Assembly (NCBI RefSeq): GCF_014633365.1
Contig: NC_068346.1
Span: 35,093,191-35,157,190, forward strand
Reading direction: 5' to 3'
DNA: 64,000 nucleotides
Source of the DNA: Diospyros lotus
Taxonomy: Eukaryota > Streptophyta > Magnoliopsida > Ericales > Ebenaceae
Position numbers and translations under genes: made by a program. Positions 10,717 through 21,930 of the stretch are shown here, one piece after another. Position 1 is the first letter of the stretch; each line of letters opens with the position of its first letter. The notes under the pieces are model-generated. The model was not told the origin of the DNA, did not search any database, and saw only the letters and a program-made list of their open reading frames with translations.

Positions 10717-13527
10717 GGTAAGTTAATTTATTTGATTATGTTCTATTTAATGTGTATTTTTATTTTATTTTGGCTAATTTAATACCTATTATAATGAGTT
10801 TAGCAATTATGACTTTTGGTTTTTTGCTAATTGTTATTTGACTACTTCACTTAGTTAGGAATTGTTGTGGTTGAGATATGTTAATTGTGGCTGAAATTGT
10901 TGAATGTGATTGAATATTTGAATTGTTCATGCTAAAATTGTTAATTTTTTTTTTTTTGATATGATATAAATATTTATTTATTTATTTTTAAATATTTTAT
11001 TATAAAAATAAAATTTAAATATACATTAGGATTTAGAAGCCCATTTTTAAAATCTCAGTTAAAAGACAACAACAGATGATATAAAAGACAACAACAGAAT
11101 TATTATCGTTAATTTTAAGTACTTGTATTTTTATATTTAATGAAAATATAATGACAACAACAGATATGTTAGTAATATAATTTACTATTTATATTTTTAA
11201 TGAAAATGATATTTGAATGCTCACTTGCGACAGTTCTGCAATGTATTAATGTGTTGTATTTATATTATATTAATATAAATATATAAAATATTGATATATT
11301 TTATATCAATATATTAATGTGTTGTATTTGTATTATATTAATATATAATGTATTAAAGTGTCACAAGCTAGATGGTATGAAAATGGTTTCTATGAAACAA
11401 ATGCAAAAATGAAAAAATAATATTTTTTAAAATACAAGAAATAGAAATGAGTAAATAAAATAAACAAACATAAATATAAGTTCTAATCTTTAACTTATTG
11501 ATTAAAAATAAATAATAAATTTAAAAAAAATAATTAAACATAACTTTGTTCGAGACAGAAATATAACCTAACTTCGTGGACGCAAATGAGTTTTCAAATA
11601 GTAAATATATTTTTGATAATTTTTTAATATTATAAAATAATCTCAAAATATTTTTGTAATTACAAACAAATCCAAAAATGATTTTTTGGTGTTTCTCGAT
11701 GTTTCAATACATAAAATGTTTCGAAGATGAGCGTTTTCATGCATTGTAGATCACAAATGAGTATCCAAATAATATTTCATGTATTTAGTTCAGACATGTT
11801 GAAGTTACAAATTGATATAGTACATATAAATTTTATAATAATTTTAGTTAAAATTAATGATAATAATTCAACTTAAAATTAATAATACTAAAGCAATCCG
11901 TTATTGGAACATAGGACAGTGCCCACATAATAATGTATGTACGTAGGTAAATGGGGTTACTTTCATTTTCTTGGTCACGAAAATGAGTCTAGAAAACAGT
12001 TGGGTTTTTCTCTTTTCCACACCTGCCTTAGTCCAATCACCCCACTATATAATATTTGAAACCTTTGTAAAAGTCAATTCTCTTAAAAAAAATTAAAAGT
12101 TTCCTTCTAGCTAACAAAATTAAGCCACTTAATTCCAAAATAAAAAACAGTGTTCGAACCCAAAATGGGATCTATTATGATTGAATGTTTTTTTTTTTTC
12201 CCTTGTGGAATGACTTGGTCATAAGTCAAGAAGTGATCAGTGGGGTTTGAAGAAGACAGAAACCTGAAAACCAACGAACCTATATATCTTGTATGAACCC
12301 AACAAAATAAAGATTAATAATAGGAGAAAAACCCAATCAAGTAGAGAAAAAGAAAATTAAAGAAAAAACACACACACACACAAACAAATAAAAGTGTTGG
12401 CAAGCAGTAGAGGCTGCTGGCTGGCTGGCTCATGCAAATTGATACACACAAGTACTCTCCAATGACCCCACAAGGAGGAATATGCACCCACCTTTCTCAC
12501 CTCAACTAGCTTTTGGTGAATTTCATGCTCCACTTTTCACAAAAATTTTGCTTTATGTATCTTCCAACATTTGATGTCTTTTTTACTCATTACTCTTAAT
12601 GCGTTCCTTGCTAGCTAACAAATAATTCTAAGTTCTTGCATTTATAAAGGGTATTTTATTTTCCCTTGTTTATCTGATTATAAAATCTATTGAATTTTTT
12701 CTAAAATAATATATTATTGTCATACGGTGGGATAAGGCAAGGCAATATATTATTTTATTTTCCCTTGTTGACATTTAAGCTTCAGTTAAAGCTTGTTTAG
12801 TTCTCGTTTATCGAATTTATTTATTTTATAGGATGATTATGAAGTGTATGATGTGTTGAGAATTGATGATGTTGTGTTGAGAATTGATGATGTTGCATAA
12901 ATTGAAGTGTTAAATTTTTGTGTTTTTTTTTTTCTTACATAGGGTGTAGTCCATTTATAGGGGAGACTTTGTCGAATTTTATCTAAAAATTATATTAAAT
13001 AAAAAATATAATTAATTAAATATTTTTTAGGTATTTAATTAAATTTGTTGGAACTTAACCTTAGATTCCCGTTCGGTGACTTCCTCGATGGAGCGAGGAC
13101 ATCACTGAATTGTCCAGTTGGACAATCTGGAAATTTGGTGTCGTGTTGTGTGCCCAGCAAATACGCATTAATTTACTCATGCATGGTACGAAAATTCAGT
13201 AGCATTTCTTGTTGTTCTCCGGTTGCATATAGGAATATGTTTTGATTTATGCAATTGACTCAAATTGAGTTTAACTTGTATGAATCAACACATAATCTTT
13301 ATCGTGCATCTGGAGAACTGTGCTGAGATGCTGCCGAAATTTCGTATCGTGAGTAAATGCGTCCGCTAGTGGTCATATCACGATTCATTTCCGGATGGGA
13401 TAGGTCCTAACCTTCAAATTTTAAGGGGGAGTTATAAGGAGTAGTTCAGTGGAATAATATTAAAATAACTCAAATAAAAAAATATTATAATTATAATTTA
13501 GTAATTTTTTATTATTTAATGGTACAG
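10717..13527 (+). other. Probable first intron of the TnpD transcription unit, with a possible captured host segment
   Basis: This is the interval between the GTAAGT donor at 10717 and the TACAG acceptor before 13535. The first kilobase is A/T-rich filler. From about 11880 to 12640 the composition changes to ordinary plant non-coding sequence, with a CA microsatellite near 12369-12382, CTGGCTGGCTGG and promoter- or leader-like text. CACTA elements often carry host fragments, and this may be one. No coding exon was recognised. The part from about 13040 is conserved-looking upstream sequence without a long frame. Confidence 0.4.
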
Positions 13528-13534
13528 GAAAAAA

Positions 13535-16500
13535 ATGAGATCAGATCGTCAGTGGATGTATATCAGGCGTAAGGAGGATGGTTATGTTTCTACGGAATTT
13601 ATCAAGGGTGTTGAGAAGTTTGTTAATTTTGCTAAGAGTCAACCAGAGTGGATGGATGGGAATAAGATTAAATGTCCTTGTAATCAACCAAAGTGTAGGA
13701 ACACGGCTTTTCGTGACCAGGATACCGTGACAAGTCACTTGCTCACCAAAGGTTTCGTGCCAGGGTATTATGAGTGGACACTTCATGGGGAAGTTATTGC
13801 TACGGTAGATTCGGTCGATATGTCTTACTCAGCATCAACGCTTGAAGCAGAGCCAAGCAATTTATTTGAGACTATGGTAATGGATGCTGCCGGGCCTGAT
13901 TTCAATCCGAATATGGAGGAGGAACCTCCAAATCCGGAAGCTCAAGCATTCTATGACATGCTTAGTGCTGCAAAAAAAGAGTTATATCCTGGTTGTCAAA
14001 AGCATTCGCAGTTGTCGCTTGTTTCTAGATTGCTTAGCTTTAAGTCAGAACACCATCTATCTGAGAGGGGATTTAATCAACTTTGTGAATTACTTAAGGA
14101 GGTTCTTCCTGAACCTAATACGGTGATTGATAATTTTTACAGTACTAAAAAACTGGTTCGAGGGTTAGGCCTTCCTGTTGAGAAAATTGATTGTTGTAGA
14201 AATAACTGTATGATTTTTTGGGGTGATGACAGTGATTTAACAGTATGCAAGTTTTGTCATGAGAATCGGTACAAGCAAGTTGATCAAGCTGACAGTAGTA
14301 AACGACAAAAAACTTGTGTTCCTTATAAGAAGATGCATTATTTTCCTTTAACTCCTCGGCTTTTGAGATTGTATGCATCCAATTCAACAGCAGCAGAAAT
14401 GAGGTGGCACGCAGATCATGTGGTCGAAGATGGCGTCATGCGTCATCCGTCGGATTCCCCTGCGTGGATTCATTTTAACCAGACTCATAGGGAATTTGCT
14501 GCCGAGAAAAGGAATGTCAGACTTGGTCTTTGTACTGATGGGTTTCAGCCGTTTGGTCAATCTGGGAAGCAATATTCTTGTTGGCCTGTCATTGTCACGG
14601 TGTATAATTTACCACCCTGGATGTGTATGAAGGATACAACAATGTTCTTAACGGTGCTAGTGCCAGGACCAGAGAATCCTAAGGCAAAACTTGATGTTTT
14701 CTTACAACCCCTTATTGCAGAGTTGAAACATTTGTGGGATGTTGGTGTGCATGCATATGATATCTCATTGAAACAAAATTTCCAACTGAGAGCGGCTTTG
14801 ATGTGGACCATTAGTGATTTTCCTGCATATTCAATGCTCTCGGGGTATAGCACGGCAGGAAAGCTGGCATGTCCTTATTGCACGATTCACTCGGACGCAT
14901 TTTACCTGTCAAAGAGTAGAAAGATTTCATGGTTTGATAACCATCGAAAATTCTTGCATCAAGATCATCCGTATCGACGGAATAGGTATGGATTTCGCAA
15001 AAATACTTTGGTAAAAAAAACACCACCTCCTGTACTGTCTGGACCTGAGATACTTGCTTCCTTGGACGAGTTGGGTTTAGTGAATGCGACACAACCAAAT
15101 GCTGCACAGACTAATGCAGATAACAGTCATGGTAGTGGTTGGAAGAGTAAGAGCATTTTTTGGGATTTGCCTTATTGGAAAACTCAACTTATTCGACACA
15201 ACTTGGATGTTATGCATATAGAGAAAAACGTGTTCGAAAATGTGTTCAATACAGTGATGAATGTACCAGGCAAAACTAAGGACACAGTAAAGTCGAGAGA
15301 AGAGTTGAATCAATATTGTCGCCGCATTACTCAATCAACTTTTACTCTGAACAAGAAAGAAAAAGCCGTCCTGTGTGCGTGGGTAAAAAATTTAAAATTT
15401 CCTGATGGGTATGTGTCGAACATGGCTAGATGTGTTGACACAAAGAAGCTTAAGTTGTTTGGGATGAAAAGTCATGATTGTCATGTGTTCATGCAAAGGT
15501 TGGTGCCCGTTGCATTTCGAGAATTACTACCGCAAAAAGTATGGGAGGCATTGACTGAGTTGAGTCTTTTCTTCAAAGATTTGACATCGACCACTATTAA
15601 AAGTGAGCATATGATGAAATTAGAGAACGACATCCCCATCACTTTGTGTAAGTTGGAGCTCATATTCCCTCCAAGTTTCTTTGACTCTATGGAGCATCTT
15701 CCAATCCATTTGGCTTATGAAGCAAGGATAGCAGGTCCAGTTCAATATCGATGGATGTATCCGTTTGAAAGGTACTATTTATTAGATTGATAATTTTTTT
15801 TTCCTATTTTATAAGAAACATATTTATTTTGTAGTTCACTTATCTAATTACTATATACATTTTATATAGATACCTTGGAAAGTTGAAGAAAACAGTTAGA
15901 AATAAAGCTCGAGTGGAAGGCTCTATTTCTAATTCATACGTTGTGGAAGAAGCGTCATTGTTGTGTTCTCATTACTTTGAGGACCATGTTGTTACAAGGC
16001 ATACACGAGTGCCGCGCAACGATGCTGGTGTTGTAAATGAAAGGGATGACCAGGAGGGGAAGTTATCAATTTTCAAGCATCCTTGTCGACCATTTGGATG
16101 TAAAAAGTCACGAATGTTATTCGGTGAAGAATATGATGTTGCACACAGATATATTTTGATGAATTGTCCAGAAGTTGAGCCGTATCTGCAGTAAGATTTT
16201 ACTAATTAATTGTTGTTAATTTTTAAATTATATTTACATTGAATAGTCTAATGTAGTTATTTTCATTTTTCTTTTTAATTTTTCAAGAATTTACGATGCT
16301 GAGCTAAGGCAACGTAATCTCGGCATTGGCGACCACATCATTGAACAATTAACAAATAAGGAATTCCCTTCTTGGTTCAATAATTATGTGAGTTGATTAA
16401 TTAAAATATTAATTCCACTCAATTTCTTATATAATTATTTCTTATATATCTGTCTTATTTAATAGGCTCGCGATCCTACGAACAATGTGACCAATTCATA

Positions 16501-17329
16501 CATAAGGGATCTCGCAAAAGGACCTTTTAACACTGTTACAACGTACCCTGGCTGCTTTGTTAATGGATTTAAATTTCACACGATTAGCCATGGTTCGAAT
16601 AAAGGCACTATGAATAGTGGCATGTGCGTTAAAGGATCCAACTACGATGATCCCGAGAAGGACTATTATGGTCAGATAACAGAGATTGTCGAGCTCAAGT
16701 ATCCTTCAGTATCGTCATTCAAGAAAGTTGTATTGTTCAAGGGCGATTGGTTTATTCCAACTTTGAACGAGGGGGTGAAGATTCATCATGCATATAAGAT
16801 CGTCGAGGTCAATGAAAAGAAGAAATGGAATACAAACGAGCAATTTGTATTAGCTTCTCAAGCGATTCAAGTATATTTTTGTGAATATCCAAGCTTGAGG
16901 CGTAACAAAAGCGATTGGTTGGTTGTAACAAAAGTCAAACCAAGGTTCATAGTAGAGGTTCCACAATCTTTTAATAATCAAGAGGCGACCCTTCCACGTG
17001 AAGCGTTGCCTTACCAAGAGGATGACGTGGAACTACACGATATCGCAGTTGATGATGCCCAAATCCTTGAGACAGTGAATGATGGTGACCACGCTGATTT
17101 AAATGATGAGCCAGTTATGGAATCAGAATTTGATGAAGCTCCAGAGTTGAATGATGAGCAAGTTTTGAGATCTGATTCTGAAGATAAATCTGAATCGTAT
17201 GATGAGCAAGTTTTGCGATCAGACTCTGAATATGACTCTGAATCAGAGGATGAACAAGTTCTTCAATTAGATTCTGATGATGACTTAGAATCTAATGACA
17301 CGGATGTAGACTTATATGATAGTGATTAG
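13535..17329 (+). CDS. tnpD: CACTA TNP2-family transposase (TnpD), four coding exons
   Basis: Exons are 13535-15771, 15870-16190, 16288-16387 and 16466-17329, all with GT-AG ends. Joined they give 3522 bases, 1173 codons without a break. The N-terminus holds the transposase-associated Cys motif (KIKCPCNQPKCRN, about residues 45-60). The TNP2 catalytic region follows, with CRNNCMIFWGDD, LGLCTDGFQPFG and FPAYSMLSGYSTAGKLACPYC-like blocks around residues 220-450. After that come a DUF4218-type segment (EHLPIHLAYEARIAGPVQYR), which crosses the first intron, and a DUF4216-type domain (GCFVNGFKFHT, VVLFKGDWF). The tail (about the last 80 residues) is very acidic, with repeated DEQVLRSDSE. TnpD cuts and joins the element ends. 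An AG|GTGAAT donor just after the stop and an ATTATAG acceptor before TnpA suggest that both genes share one pre-mRNA. Confidence 0.93.
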
Positions 17330-17410
17330 AGGTGAATTTTATGATTTAAATACTTATGTTTAATTATTAATGATATTGATTTTGTTAATTGATTTATTTC
17401 ATTATAGGTA

Positions 17411-18347
17411 CTAGTTCACCTCTTGTGCGATGCACGAAAGTTCATATATATTGAATTTATTTAAAATTAGCAACCTCACAATCATAAATTCTATCTACAG
17501 TATACAAATTTCAAGAACTACACATTTTTCACAAACTAATAACTAATTTAACATATGATAAATATAAATAGTTTATACAAAATAATAAATAATATGACAA
17601 CATATAATAAATTAGTAACATAAATAATTAAAATATAAAATATAATAAAATTTTTAAAAAAAACATGACAACATATGATAAATATAAATAGCATATACAA
17701 ATATTAATTTTGTCAAAATAACTTAAATAATTTATTAAAAATAATTCAATTTTACCTAAATAACTAATTTAACATAACCTACAAACTAATTATTTTTCAA
17801 AATTAAGTAATAACTTAAACATATATAAGATTTGTATTTTTTTTGCATGGTTCTGAAATTAATTAAGGGTTTTAAAGTTTTGAATAGTGGCTTTATTGAG
17901 AGAGAATGAGAGGTAATTTATAGGAAATAAAATAAAAAATTAAATTTATTTTTTTAAAAAAATTACTTGGTAGTCGGTATTTGGCGGTATTACCTGATAT
18001 CTCAAGATTTTTGTCGATTTAAAAAAAATCTTATTTTTTTGTAAATTATTTTAATTAAAATTTTATGTTAATATTTAAAAATTAATAATATTGATTATAT
18101 CTTACCTCTTCATATACCAACATGTTTATACATTCTCCAAACATTATTTAATTATGAAAAAAACCATCTACAGGTTTCAAGAACTACACGTTTAACACAA
18201 ACCTATATTTAATTAATGATTTATAAAAAATTGATTTTGGGTAAGAAAAAAATAAATAAAATATAATAAAATATCGAAATAGAAAGTGAAAATGGGCGGG
18301 AAAAAATTTTGACGGCATTTTCGTTATAATATATATATATATATAGA
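17411..18347 (-). mobile_element. Short non-autonomous Helitron at the TnpA start codon
   Basis: On the minus strand the 3' end is a GTGC-ATC-GCAC hairpin, seven bases, then CTAG (17414-17411), followed by T. The 5' end is TC followed by a TATATATA run (18347-18334), preceded by A. This fits insertion between A and T with no duplication. Removing it joins ATTATAGGTA (to 17410) to TGACAGG (from 18348), which restores an acceptor and an ATG. It has no Rep/helicase gene. A GGGCGGGAAAA motif near 18293 lies inside. The terminus calls are by eye. Confidence 0.6.
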
Positions 18348-20004
18348 TGACAGGTGTTAGAGGACGATATCGTGCAGGACGCAGTGGTTCTAGACCTAAC
18401 TCGTCTGGGTCTACTGCTGCTTCCACCTCATCTACTGCAGCACCACATATTTCGGGGGATATTTCACCGGCCTCCCTCCCATCAGTATCTCCTGTTGCTA
18501 CCCCTGCAGTTGCTTCTTCACCGACCCTTCCTGCAGAGTCACCAGTACATCCATCATCTCATTCGACTGCCAGTCATTTTACATCCGAACCATTACATGT
18601 TATAGAGCAAGATGGCGATGGGTAACTTTAATTTTTTTAATTTTTTTTTACATTATGACATGTATTAATTTTTATACTAATTATTATTATTTGTATATAG
18701 GAGCATCTTTTGTCGTACAATAAATATCTCCCATATTATATCGACAATCTTCAAGAAACGTCTTCATAAGGAAGGTCATGTTTGGAAAGAAGTGCCTTCG
18801 GAGACAAAGGGCTTGTATTGGGATGAATTTGCGGTATTAAATTCAAATTAATAATATATATATATTTTAACTATTAATGTAGAAATGTTTAAATTATTTA
18901 ATCTTTTTTTTTTTTTTTACAGAAAAATTTTCAGTGGGATCCTACAATTGATGCATTAGTGAGAAGAGAGTGGGCACAAAAAGCAGCGAAACGATATATC
19001 GACAACATTCGTAAGTGGCATGCCAATGGAAAACCAATCTTTGTGCCAGATGATGTTTGGGATAGCTGGATGCAGAAATGGGAACAAGATGAAGCTTTCA
19101 AGAAAAGGTCTGCACAAGCATCGCTAAACCGTTTGAGTGAGACAGGTGGCCTTGGGGCTGGTCCTTCCCGCCATACTGGGGGTTCTATATCTTCAGCAGA
19201 GCATAAAAGACGAATGGTGAGAAATTTAATTTATTTAATTTGTTAATATTTTTTTTTTATTAATATGGTTAATTTTATATCATTTGTTTTTTTAGACACA
19301 TGAGTTTGGGAGAGAGCCTACACTGATTGAATTGTTTGAACGAACTCATTCTAAAAAAACTGAGGAAGGACAGATGGTGTATGTCGACAGACGTTCTTCG
19401 AGTGTCGCTGTAAGTTTTTTTTAATTGTAAGTAATATTATTTTTATAATTAACATAAACTTTAATATTCATAATTGATTTATTTTATTTTCTTCATTAAA
19501 CTGTTGTAGGAAATGTATGGACAGTTGTTAGAGCAGGCAACTCAACCAAATGAAGGGTCTGAGGAGCCTCAGCAGCCAGATTGTGATCAGATATTCATCC
19601 AGGCTGCCGGGGGGAAAAATAAGAAGAAGAGGATTTATGGCACGGGATCTTTATCCCAATCAAAATTTTCTGACGTTGGTAGCTCATCCTCTGTCTCATC
19701 TGGTCTTAATGAAAACCCAGTTATACAAGAAATGACAGAGAAATTAAAAGTGCAGTCGGAGCAGATAAATTCGCAGGCGGAGCAAATAAATTCACAAGCA
19801 GAGCAGATAAATTCGCAGGCGGAGCAGATAAATTCGCAGGCTCATGAGCTGAGCGATGTTCGACGACAGATGTTTGAGATGCGATTTTTGATTGAACAAC
19901 TTACTGCATCTACTCGCGGTATTGTTCCTTCTTCTTCTTCTTCTCAGCCACAATCGACTCATCAACCTAACTCACCTAATGTTGATGATGATTTAGATGA
20001 TTAG
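18347..20004 (+). CDS. tnpA: CACTA TnpA-like transposase (Ptta/En/Spm, Transposase_24), five exons
   Basis: Exons 18347-18621, 18701-18833, 18923-19216, 19296-19409 and 19510-20004 join to 1311 bases, 436 codons, with GT-AG introns. The protein starts MTGVRGRYRAGRSG, has a Ser/Pro/Ala-rich linker to about residue 90, then the family core: HKEGHVWKEVPSETKGLYWDEF, REWAQKAAKRYIDNIRKWH and the HTGGSISSAEHKRRM block. Exon 4 has FGREPTLIELFERTH. The last exon carries a coiled coil with four copies of the heptad-length QINSQAE (DNA period 21 bp, about 19757-19840). TnpA binds the subterminal repeats and regulates the element promoter. The first base of the ATG is supplied by the end of the Helitron. 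An upstream start cannot be excluded. Confidence 0.88.
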
Positions 20005-20179
20005 TTTTTGTAGTTATTTTTATGTAACGGTTGGTATGTAACAGACAATTATATTAGCATGTAATAGACAATTATTAGTATTTTGTTTGAATATTAATTT
20101 TTATATTATAAATATAAATTTTAGAATTTTTATATAATTTGTTTAATAAATAATTATAAATAAATTTTAAAATTAAAAA

Positions 20180-21107
20180 ATATATAACTTTTAGCGACGG
20201 AAATAAATTGTGTCGCTAAAATTTTAAAAAAAAAAATTAATATATTGCGACGGAATTATTCCGTCGCAGTAAATTTTTAATATATTTTTTTAATTTTTTT
20301 AATTTACTTCAACGACGGAACATTCCGTCGCTATAATTAATTCTATAAAAATTCTTAAACTTATAGCGACGGAATTTTCCGTCGCTATAATTAATTTAAA
20401 AAAAATTCCAAAACTACTAGAGACGGAAAATTCCGTCGCTAATAAAAAAGAATTTCTTATTTTTTACAAAATTGCGACGGAATATTCCGTCGCAATATTT
20501 TTAAAAAAATGAGAAATTCTTTTTTATTAGCGACGGAATATTCCGTCGCTGATATATTTTAAATATTTTATTTTTTGAAAATTATAGCGACGGAATATTC
20601 CGTCGCTGATATATTTAAATATTTTATTTTTTAAAAATAATAGCGACGGAATATTCCGTCGCTAATAAAAAAGAATTTCTTATTTTTTTTTTAAAAAAAA
20701 TTGCGACGGAATCTTTCCGTCGCACTTTTAAAAAAATAAAAAATTCTTATTTTTTTTAGCGACGGAATATTCCGTCTCTATATTGTAAATATTTTATTTT
20801 TTTACAATAATAGCGACGGAATTTACCGTCGCTACTAAAAATATAAAAAAAAATTTATTTTTTCCTAAAATCTCGCGACGGAATTTTCCGTTGCAATTTT
20901 TTAAAAAATAAACTTAGCGACGGAAATATTTCCGTCGCTAAGACGTCGCTAATATAGCGACGGATCCGTCGCAAAAAAAAATTAGCGACGCAGACTTTAG
21001 AGACGGAAAATTTCCGTCGCTAATCCGTCGCTAAAGACATTTTGCGACGGATTTTTGGATTTCACGACGGAAATATTCCGTCGCTAAATCCCGAAATTCT
21101 TGTAGTG
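20180..21107. repeat. Right subterminal repeats of CACTA-1
   Basis: About 18 near-perfect palindromes of the form AGCGACGGAATATTCCGTCGC are spaced by A/T-rich sequence, denser and better preserved than at the left end. The terminal inverted repeat ends at 21107. Such palindromes can form hairpins and are the expected TnpA targets. Confidence 0.92.
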
Positions 21108-21539
21108 TCAAACACCAAGGTTTCCACATTAGTTCACCTTGGAAACTAAAACCACATACACACCTAGATTCAAAATAGTTCTAGGTAACCACAACCATCC
21201 ACGAGAATGTTTAAGAGTTACAAAGATTTCAACTTGTCCACACTTGGACTAAATATAAAACAATGAAAGTGCAATAACTAAAAGCAGTAAATAGAATAGA
21301 TATACCCTCGATCTGATGACCAAAAGATGACAAGTGAACAATCGCTGCTTTGACAGCTTGCTGAAAGAAGATCAGTGCGCTCGGAAGCCGTTCGGTATTT
21401 TTTGGATTTTTCGAGAACGAGTTGAGTAGACTTTTGTAAGCTGTGATTTCTCAAGAATGCATTCTTATTCTTCTAGTTGAGGAGAGAAGGCTTATAATGA
21501 CCTGTAAGAGAAAACATACTAAAAGAACGTCCACAAGAT

Positions 21540-21712
21540 CCGTTGAGTCAACTTGGTAAAACTTCGAGTCGACTAGGCTACATATCGAGTCGACTCGGCT
21601 GGCGCTCGAGTCAACTCAGATAAAAAATCGAGTCAACTCAGTTGACCGAGCATTAAACCTACGAAAATCAAACCTTTCGGCCGAGTCGACTTGGGAGTCG
21701 ACTCAATCAAAG
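21540..21712. repeat. Short GAGTCGACTC-type repeats in the solo LTR
   Basis: Eight or so copies of CGAGTCRACTCR (many containing the SalI-like GTCGAC) occur in about 170 bp, in the upstream part of the minus-oriented LTR relative to its TATA-like motif. Arrays like this in LTRs can be enhancers. That is inference. Confidence 0.6.
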
Positions 21713-21930
21713 AAAAAGACTATTTTATGCTTTAAAACATGAGAAAATATATTAAAACTTCTCAAGGAATCTTTGAACAATATTCTAAAACCATGATAAC
21801 ATTTAAAAGACATTTTGGAAACTCAAAATATTTTGTACGATAATTTAGGGGCAACATTTTCAAAACGAGGGATGGAAGTTTTTTATAATCATCAAAATTT
21901 AACTAAATACAAAGTTGGCTCAATAGTACC

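Larger units (their letters stand above)
5471..21107 (+). mobile_element. CACTA-1: autonomous-type En/Spm DNA transposon, 15.6 kb
   Basis: The ends are CACTACAAGAATTTCTGG (left) and its inverse CACTACAAGAATTTCGGG (right), flanked by the 3-bp duplication TCA (5468-5470, 21108-21110). Both ends carry dense subterminal repeats of AGCGACGGAA/TTCCGTCGCT. Inside are a TNP2-type transposase (13535-17329) and a TnpA-like gene (18347-20004), both open once introns are removed. A GC-rich leader block (9797-10716), a 2.8-kb intron and a Helitron (17411-18347) are also inside. It looks structurally complete, although expression is unknown. Confidence 0.96.
5227..21925 (-). mobile_element. Solo LTR (minus orientation) interrupted by a CACTA element
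   Basis: Two pieces, 5227-5470 and 21111-21925, together make a 1059-bp LTR. On the plus strand it starts TGTTGGTCCC and ends GGCTCAATA, a decayed CA end. The 5-bp duplication GTACC is at 5222-5226 and 21926-21930. Removing it restores the copia B gag reading. No internal retrotransposon sequence is present, so it is a solo LTR left by recombination. An ATTATAAGCC TATA-like motif on the minus strand near 21490-21500 supports minus orientation. Confidence 0.85.

Noticed and set aside
20180..21107. CRISPR-like array of regularly spaced palindromes
   Set aside because: Spacers are A/T filler of variable length, the context is a CACTA end, and the organism is a plant.
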